A stretch of DNA of 11,304 nucleotides, taken from NCBI GenBank assembly GCA_030632865.1, contig DAOVTY010000080.1:1-11304 (forward strand). Direction: 5' to 3'. The DNA comes from Bacteroidota bacterium. GTDB taxonomy: Bacteria; Bacteroidota; Bacteroidia; Bacteroidales; Prolixibacteraceae. Under the pieces are notes generated by a model, which saw only the letters and a program-made list of their open reading frames with translations, was not told the DNA's origin and did no database searches. Each line of letters opens with the position of its first letter. The first letter of the stretch is position 1. The translations under genes were made by a program, and so were the position numbers. Of the stretch, positions 6,696-11,304 are shown piece by piece.

Positions 6696-6808
6696 ATAAT
6701 AAAAATACAGTGTTTTTCTCTCTTTTTGAAACATATTAGTTTTTTTTGATTTTATGACGTTTAATCATCTCTGAAGCAATTGTTAATTAAACGATTTTGA
6801 ATACCAAA

Positions 6809-7543
6809 ATGAAGAAAATTTTATTGGTGTTTGCCACGGTTTGGATAACTATTTCAGGGGTTGCTCAAAAAACTGCTGATATCGGGATTTGGGGAGGAAC
6901 TTCAGCATATTTTGGAGATATGAATGAAGCTGACCCATTTCAAACGTTCAACTTAAACTTTGGGGGTTATTTTAGATATAATTTTAATTCACGAGTTGGC
7001 ATGCGAGCTATGTTATTAACAGGTAGTTTTTTTCAAGAGGGCGAAATTGAAGGAATGCCATGGACTTTTGATAAAAATGTTCAGGATTTTTCGTTGCAAA
7101 TTGAAATTAATTATTTGAAATATATTTTGGGAGAGAAAAAGACACCTTTCTCCTCGTATGTAACATTTGGACTTGGGGTAGATTATTTTTCTTATTTTAT
7201 GGATCCGGTTGTAATAGAACAGTTTAATCCGGAGCATAATAAAAAGGATGCTATTATTGATGAATCTGTGGTTGCAACAACAATCCCTTTTGGATTTGGA
7301 TTTAAATATAATATTGGAAGACGATTAGGTGTGGGAGTAGAGTATCAAGCAAGAAAAATTTTTAGTGACAAGTTGGACAATCTTGATGATCCGTTGGCTT
7401 TTATTAGCCCTGGAGGTGCAGAAAATACATACACTACAACGGTACATAATAACGATTGGTCCGGTTATTTAGGAGTGCATGTAACATACATGATTTATTT
7501 GGGCAAAAGTGCATGCCCGGTTTACGATAAGAAAACAAAATAA
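6809..7543 (+). CDS. DUF6089 family outer-membrane beta-barrel candidate
   Basis: The 244-residue protein has a signal peptide (MKKILLVF... ISGVA, likely cut before Gln20). The rest is rich in alternating aromatic/polar strands and has no helical membrane segment. The mature N-terminus ADIGIWGGTSAYFGDMN and the repeated short strands ending in aromatic residues fit a small eight-strand-type barrel. Location directly before uppS and bamA is typical of the DUF6089 family in Bacteroidota, as I recall it; no function is established. I start it at ATG 6809, because the in-frame TTG at 6797 only adds four residues in front of a standard signal peptide. Its stop overlaps the uppS start by one base (TAATG), indicating translational coupling. 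It is the first gene of the envelope operon, after the long gap. Confidence 0.82.
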   Translation: MKKILLVFATVWITISGVAQKTADIGIWGGTSAYFGDMNEADPFQTFNLNFGGYFRYNFNSRVGMRAMLLTGSFFQEGEIEGMPWTFDKNVQDFSLQIEINYLKYILGEKKTPFSSYVTFGLGVDYFSYFMDPVVIEQFNPEHNKKDAIIDESVVATTIPFGFGFKYNIGRRLGVGVEYQARKIFSDKLDNLDDPLAFISPGGAENTYTTTVHNNDWSGYLGVHVTYMIYLGKSACPVYDKKTK

Positions 7544-8292
7544 TGGAGTCGGTTAAAAACAGACTAGATAAAAATAATATTCCGAAACACGTTGCCGTTA
7601 TTATGGATGGCAACGGTAGGTGGGCCGAAAAACATGGGAAAGCCAGAGTTTTTGGTCATGAAAATGGAGTGGAATCTGTTCGGTCTGTTGTTGAGGGAGC
7701 TGGAGAAATAGGTGTAAAATATCTAACACTTTATGCATTCTCGACAGAAAATTGGGATCGCCCAAAAAACGAAGTTGATGCATTAATGGAGTTGTTGGTA
7801 AAAGCTATTGAGATGGAAACAGAATCGTTAAATAAAAATAACGTTCGGTTGTCAACAATAGGTGATATAAACTCTATGCCAACAAGTGTAAAAGAGAATT
7901 TAGAGAATTGTATTAATACTCTGAATTCTAATACCGGATTAAATTTGGTAATTGCACTTAGTTACAGCTCTAAATGGGAGATAGTTAATGCAGTTAAAGG
8001 TATAGTTAAGGATGCCATAGAAAATAAAATAAAACCAGAATTAATAAATAATGAATTGTTCGAAAACTATTTGAGCACTGCTAAAATTCCTGATCCGGAA
8101 CTATTAATCCGGACTAGCGGCGAGTACCGCATCAGTAATTTTTTGCTATGGCAAATAGCTTATTCCGAATTGTATTTTACAGAAAAGCTTTGGCCTGATT
8201 ATAGAAAAGAGGACTTCTTTGAAGCCATTTTAGATTATCAAAACAGGGAAAGACGATTTGGAAAAACCAGCGAACAATTAATCAGCCAATAA
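7543..8292 (+). CDS. uppS: Isoprenyl transferase (undecaprenyl diphosphate synthase)
   Basis: UppS condenses isopentenyl diphosphates onto farnesyl diphosphate, with cis geometry, to make the C55 carrier lipid used for peptidoglycan, O-antigen and other surface glycans, at the cytoplasmic face of the membrane. The 249-residue protein contains HVAVIMDGNGRWA with catalytic Asp22. GHENGVESVR, YAFSTENWDRP, ALSYSSKWEI and LLIRTSGEYRISNFLLWQ follow (Arg190 to Glu194, then Arg196 and Ser198, which bind the diphosphate of IPP), then YTE-like FTEKLWPDY. ALSYSSK replaces the textbook NYGGR, which I believe is usual in this phylum. ATG 7543 overlaps the stop of the DUF6089 gene by one base, and bamA begins four bases after its stop, so the three genes are likely one translational unit. 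Confidence 0.97.
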   Translation: MESVKNRLDKNNIPKHVAVIMDGNGRWAEKHGKARVFGHENGVESVRSVVEGAGEIGVKYLTLYAFSTENWDRPKNEVDALMELLVKAIEMETESLNKNNVRLSTIGDINSMPTSVKENLENCINTLNSNTGLNLVIALSYSSKWEIVNAVKGIVKDAIENKIKPELINNELFENYLSTAKIPDPELLIRTSGEYRISNFLLWQIAYSELYFTEKLWPDYRKEDFFEAILDYQNRERRFGKTSEQLISQ

Positions 8293-8296
8293 ATGA

Positions 8297-10990
8297 ATGT
8301 ATAGGATGCGGAAGTATATAACACTTTTATTATTTATAATTGTTGCAATTGTGCCAGGAGCTTTTTCTCAAGTAACAGATAGCACCAATTTTTCGATATA
8401 TTATTCGAGCTCTAAAAAGTATGAAATTGCCGATATTCAGGTTTCGGGAATTAAATATCTCGATACGTCAGTTTTAATACAACTTTCAGGATTAAAAGTA
8501 GGAGACGAAATTGACGTGCCTGGTGATATTGTGACAAATGCAATTAAGAAATTGTGGAATCAGGGATTGTTTTCTGATGTGAAAGTTGCTGCTACGAAGG
8601 TAGTTGATAATAAAATTTGGCTAAATATTTATTTGCAGGAACGTCCAAGGTTAGCAGATGTAAATTTTATGGGAGTGTCGAAATCGGAAAAGGACGATAT
8701 TACAGAAAAGGTACTGCTGCTTAAGGGAAGTCAAATTACCGATCATCAAGTAAATAATGCAGAGCGCGTAATAATGGGTATTTTTCATGAAAAAGGATTT
8801 TTAAATACCGATGTAAATATCATTCAGCGTGACGATAGCACCCAGAATAATAGTATTATACTTGATATTTATATTGATAAAAAAGAGAAGGTAAAAGTAA
8901 ATGATATTTTTATTTCGGGTAATACTCAAATAAAACAAATTACATTAGAACGTGCCATGAAAAAAACTAATGCAAAGGCACTGCGTAATATATTTAAAAC
9001 AAAAAAATTCCTTCAGGAAGAGTATAAAAATGATAAGATTGCATTGGTTAGTAAATACAACGAGGTTGGGTATCGAGATGCAATTATCGGAAGAGATTCT
9101 GTTATTCAGGTTGTAGTTGGACGAAATGAAAAATCGAAGGTAAATATCGATATAGAGATAGACGAAGGAGAAAAATATTACTTTGGAGATATTCGTTGGG
9201 TAGGTAACACAATTTATCCATCGGATTATTTGAATAATTATTTAGGTATTAAAAAAGGCGACGTGTTTAACCAGAAAATTTTGGATAAACGACTTTTTGA
9301 TAATGATGAAGGATTAAATAATTTGTATCTCGATAAAGGTTATCTGTTTTTTGATCTTCAACCGGTTGAAGTTAATATTAATAAAGATTCGATTGATTAC
9401 GAAATGCGTATTCATGAAGGAAAGCAGGCAACCATTAACGAAGTTCGCATTGTTGGAAATACAAAAACAAATGAACATGTTGCCCGACGTGAGTTAAAGA
9501 CTTATCCAGGAGACCTTTTTAGTAAAACTTTATTAATGCGTTCATACAGAGAATTGGCTCAGCTTGGTCACTTCGATCCGGAAGCTATTAATCCTGATGT
9601 TCAACCAAATCCTGAAAATGGAACTGTTGATATTGAATATCAGTTGCAAGAAAAGGCAAACGACCAAATTGAACTTTCAGGAGGTTGGGGTGCAGGTATG
9701 TTTGTTGGGTCTGTAGGATTAAAATTTGCAAACTTCTCGGTTCGAAACATATTTAATAAAGAAGCTTGGAGACCATTGCCAACAGGAGATGGACAAACTT
9801 TGAGTTTACGTTACCAAACCAGTGGAAGGTATTACCGTACAGTTAGTCTGTCGTTTATCGAACCTTGGTTAGGAGGTAAAAAACCTAATTCATTTTCTGT
9901 ATCACTATCACATTCGCGCATAAATTACAGTGCTAATACATATTATCAGTCGTATGATCCGTACGGATATGGCGGTTACGGAACCTCTCCATATGGTTAT
10001 GGTAGTAGTTATGGTAGTAGTTATTCTCCATATAGTAGTGGTGGTTATGGTTATGATAGTTATGGCGGATATCCGCAATATCAATATAATTACGAATCGG
10101 AAAATATAACCGATGTAAATGATCAAATTTGGGAAACAACTGCTTTAGCTTTGGGATACGGTTATAGATTATCTTACCCAGATGATTACTTTACAATCTA
10201 CCACGAAGCTTCTTTAGAACATTATAATCTTAGAAATATGGGAAGTTATTTCTATTTCCTTGCTGATGAAAATGGGCAGGTTAATGGAACTTTTAACAAC
10301 CTTAGTTTAAAAACAGTTGTTGGTCGTAGTTCTGTCGATAATCCTTTATATTCAAGGCGTGGTTCTAATATCTCGGTATCGCTTAAAGTTACTCCGCCAT
10401 ATTCATGGTTTACCGATACTGATTACTCCACAGAACCTAATGATGAAAAATATAAGTTGATTGAATATCATAAATGGCTATTTAAAGGTGCTTTATTTAC
10501 ACCGGTAACAAAGAGTGTTGAGCATACTTTAGTTTTACGTACTGCATTCGAATTTGGATTTTTAGGTTATTTTGACGAAAACAGAAAATCGCCATTTGAA
10601 GGGTTTATTGTTGGAGGTTCAGGAATGTCGGGATATAATATTTATGGAACCGATTATGTTGCTTTGCGCGGTTATAGCGATTATAGTTTGAGTCCAAATA
10701 ACGGATCTAATATGTACTCTAAGTTTACAATGGAAATGCGTTACCCTATTACATTAAAGCCTAGTGCAACAATTTATGCCCTTGGATTTTTAGAAGCTGG
10801 AAACGCAGGTTTAAGTTTCCATAATTATGTGCCATTTAAGTTACATCGATCTGCCGGACTTGGTGTTCGTATATTTTTGCCGATGTTTGGTTTGATGGGT
10901 ATCGACTGGGGTTATGGGTTCGATGATGTAGTTGGTAATCCGGATGCAAATGGCAGTCAATTCCACTTTGTTATTGGCCAGCAGTTTTAA
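8297..10990 (+). CDS. bamA: Outer membrane protein assembly factor BamA
   Basis: BamA is the Omp85 barrel that folds and inserts outer-membrane proteins. The 897-residue protein has a signal peptide (cleavage likely after AFS), then five POTRA repeats at about residues 41-115, 116-194, 195-290, 291-375 and 376-452. The GN motifs ISGNTQI, VGNTIYP and VGNTKTN mark the last three. The barrel spans roughly 455-897. The loop-6 RGY motif is at 791-793 (VALRGY), and the C-terminus ends in FHFVIGQQF with the terminal Phe of a beta-signal. An unusual Tyr/Gly/Ser-rich insertion occupies residues 549-599. Start choice is open between ATG 8297 and ATG 8306; the latter gives MRKYITLLLF, a more typical signal peptide. 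It begins four bases after uppS and is followed by an OmpH/Skp chaperone gene, a partner in the same pathway. Confidence 0.96.
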   Translation: MYRMRKYITLLLFIIVAIVPGAFSQVTDSTNFSIYYSSSKKYEIADIQVSGIKYLDTSVLIQLSGLKVGDEIDVPGDIVTNAIKKLWNQGLFSDVKVAATKVVDNKIWLNIYLQERPRLADVNFMGVSKSEKDDITEKVLLLKGSQITDHQVNNAERVIMGIFHEKGFLNTDVNIIQRDDSTQNNSIILDIYIDKKEKVKVNDIFISGNTQIKQITLERAMKKTNAKALRNIFKTKKFLQEEYKNDKIALVSKYNEVGYRDAIIGRDSVIQVVVGRNEKSKVNIDIEIDEGEKYYFGDIRWVGNTIYPSDYLNNYLGIKKGDVFNQKILDKRLFDNDEGLNNLYLDKGYLFFDLQPVEVNINKDSIDYEMRIHEGKQATINEVRIVGNTKTNEHVARRELKTYPGDLFSKTLLMRSYRELAQLGHFDPEAINPDVQPNPENGTVDIEYQLQEKANDQIELSGGWGAGMFVGSVGLKFANFSVRNIFNKEAWRPLPTGDGQTLSLRYQTSGRYYRTVSLSFIEPWLGGKKPNSFSVSLSHSRINYSANTYYQSYDPYGYGGYGTSPYGYGSSYGSSYSPYSSGGYGYDSYGGYPQYQYNYESENITDVNDQIWETTALALGYGYRLSYPDDYFTIYHEASLEHYNLRNMGSYFYFLADENGQVNGTFNNLSLKTVVGRSSVDNPLYSRRGSNISVSLKVTPPYSWFTDTDYSTEPNDEKYKLIEYHKWLFKGALFTPVTKSVEHTLVLRTAFEFGFLGYFDENRKSPFEGFIVGGSGMSGYNIYGTDYVALRGYSDYSLSPNNGSNMYSKFTMEMRYPITLKPSATIYALGFLEAGNAGLSFHNYVPFKLHRSAGLGVRIFLPMFGLMGIDWGYGFDDVVGNPDANGSQFHFVIGQQF
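9941..10093 (+). repeat. Tyr/Gly/Ser-rich low-complexity insertion in the BamA barrel
   Basis: This encodes BamA residues 549-599. By my count 18 of 51 residues are Tyr, 12 Gly, 10 Ser and 4 Pro, with only two charged residues (Asp554, Asp587). At DNA level it holds TATGGTAGTAGT twice in tandem (9998-10009 and 10010-10021), each coding YGSS, and many TATGG steps. It lies early in the barrel, between strand-like segments ending SHSRINYSAN and beginning DQIWETTALALGYG, so it most likely forms a surface loop. Confidence 0.85.
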
Positions 10991-11050
10991 TAATAATGGC
11001 TTTGGCATGGAATATGATAAACAGTGTCAGTTAAATATAATAGAATAGCA

Positions 11051-11304
11051 ATGAAAAAAATAATTTTAACAATTACAGCACTCTTTATATTGTTTGTAGC
11101 AGTAAATGCGCAAAAATATGCATTCATAGATTCTGAATATATTATGGAAAATATTCCAGCGTTTACTGCAGCCCAGCAGCAACTAAATCAGTTGTCGTCA
11201 CAATATCAAAAAGAGTTAGAATCTATGCACTCTGAAATTGAGCAGATGTATGGTGATTTTCAAGCAGAAAGTGTTTTGCTTTCAGAAGATATGAAACGTA
11301 AACG
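11051..11304 (+). CDS. OmpH/Skp family periplasmic chaperone, 5' part only
   Basis: Starting at ATG 11051, 84 codons are present before the window ends. Residues 1-20 are a signal peptide (MKKIILTITALF... VNA, cut before Gln21). The mature part begins QKYAFIDSEYIMENIPAF, the typical start of OmpH/Skp proteins, where a short strand leads into long helices. From about residue 40 the sequence is Gln/Glu/Ser-rich and heptad-like (QQQLNQLSSQYQKELESMHSEIEQM), as expected for the coiled-coil arms that hold unfolded outer-membrane proteins. It follows bamA by 60 bases with no terminator seen, so it should belong to the same operon. In many Bacteroidota a second ompH copy follows, which lies beyond this window. 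Confidence 0.93.
   Translation, partial: MKKIILTITALFILFVAVNAQKYAFIDSEYIMENIPAFTAAQQQLNQLSSQYQKELESMHSEIEQMYGDFQAESVLLSEDMKRK

Larger units (their letters stand above)
6354..6808. other. Long AT-rich non-coding gap upstream of the envelope operon
   Basis: This is the longest gene-free stretch here. I find no convincing small ORF, tRNA or insertion-sequence end. It holds a 10-bp inverted repeat at 6538-6563 and three exact matches to TAnnTTTG: TACTTTTG at 6575-6582, TATATTTG at 6671-6678 and TAATTTTG at 6688-6695. A weak stem also lies at 6587-6594/6605-6612. The segment 6354-6537 shows only weak AT stems. The envelope operon promoter probably lies in the right half, leaving a leader of about 105 to 220 bases depending on which element is used. 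Confidence 0.6.

Noticed and set aside
8101..8160. Possible loss of UppS active-site residues, because the NYGGR motif reads SYSSK earlier in the protein
   Set aside because: The catalytic Asp22, Arg190, Arg196 and Ser198 are intact, and this variant is, to my knowledge, normal in Bacteroidota UppS.
9908..10139. Two minus-strand frames rich in Ile/Thr or His/Asn/Tyr opposite bamA
   Set aside because: They are shadows of the Tyr/Gly/Ser-rich coding repeat read backwards; the repetitive composition keeps them free of stops.
10991..11050. Possible promoter or terminator between bamA and the ompH gene
   Set aside because: There is no TAnnTTTG element and no stem with a T-run; simple read-through within the operon is the better reading.

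Overview
The window looks like an ordinary chromosomal stretch from a member of the Bacteroidota. It is AT-rich and shows no Shine-Dalgarno-like sites of note. It carries TAnnTTTG-type promoter elements and ends in the OMP-biogenesis order nadK - DUF6089 - uppS - bamA - ompH/skp, which is characteristic of that phylum. A Bacteroidales/Marinilabiliales-like bacterium is my best guess, but the phylum is better supported than the order. I see no transposase, integrase, CRISPR array, tRNA or rRNA, and no sign of a recently acquired island.

Layout. (1) 1-395, minus strand: the 5' end of a lipoprotein resembling the N-terminal domain of M14-type carboxypeptidases, cut by the window edge. (2) 507-3081, plus strand: a Gfo/Idh/MocA oxidoreductase overlapping malQ (4-alpha-glucanotransferase) by 8 bases. 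A candidate promoter lies upstream and a candidate rho-independent terminator lies after malQ. (3) 3159-4728, minus strand: pdxJ (vitamin B6 synthesis) followed by a YbfF-like alpha/beta hydrolase, probably one transcript. (4) 4796-6353, plus strand: a CBS-CBS-ACT-like protein starting at TTG, then NAD kinase 10 bases later. (5) 6354-6808: a non-coding gap of about 455 bases with a strong inverted repeat and several promoter-like elements. (6) 6809-11304, plus strand: a DUF6089-type outer-membrane beta-barrel candidate, uppS, bamA and the start of an OmpH/Skp chaperone, tightly packed and probably co-transcribed.

How the genes fit together. Block 6 is a cell-envelope operon. UppS makes the C55 lipid carrier for peptidoglycan and surface glycans, BamA inserts outer-membrane proteins, and Skp-like chaperones carry them across the periplasm. 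The DUF6089 protein has no known function but is translationally linked to uppS. Blocks 3 and 4 are cofactor housekeeping (PLP and NADP), divergently arranged around a short shared promoter region. Block 2 is carbohydrate metabolism. The most unusual coding feature is a Tyr/Gly/Ser-rich insertion of about 51 residues in the BamA barrel. I did not find a clearly new multi-gene system; the findings are mostly regulatory or structural details and functionally unexplained neighbours.
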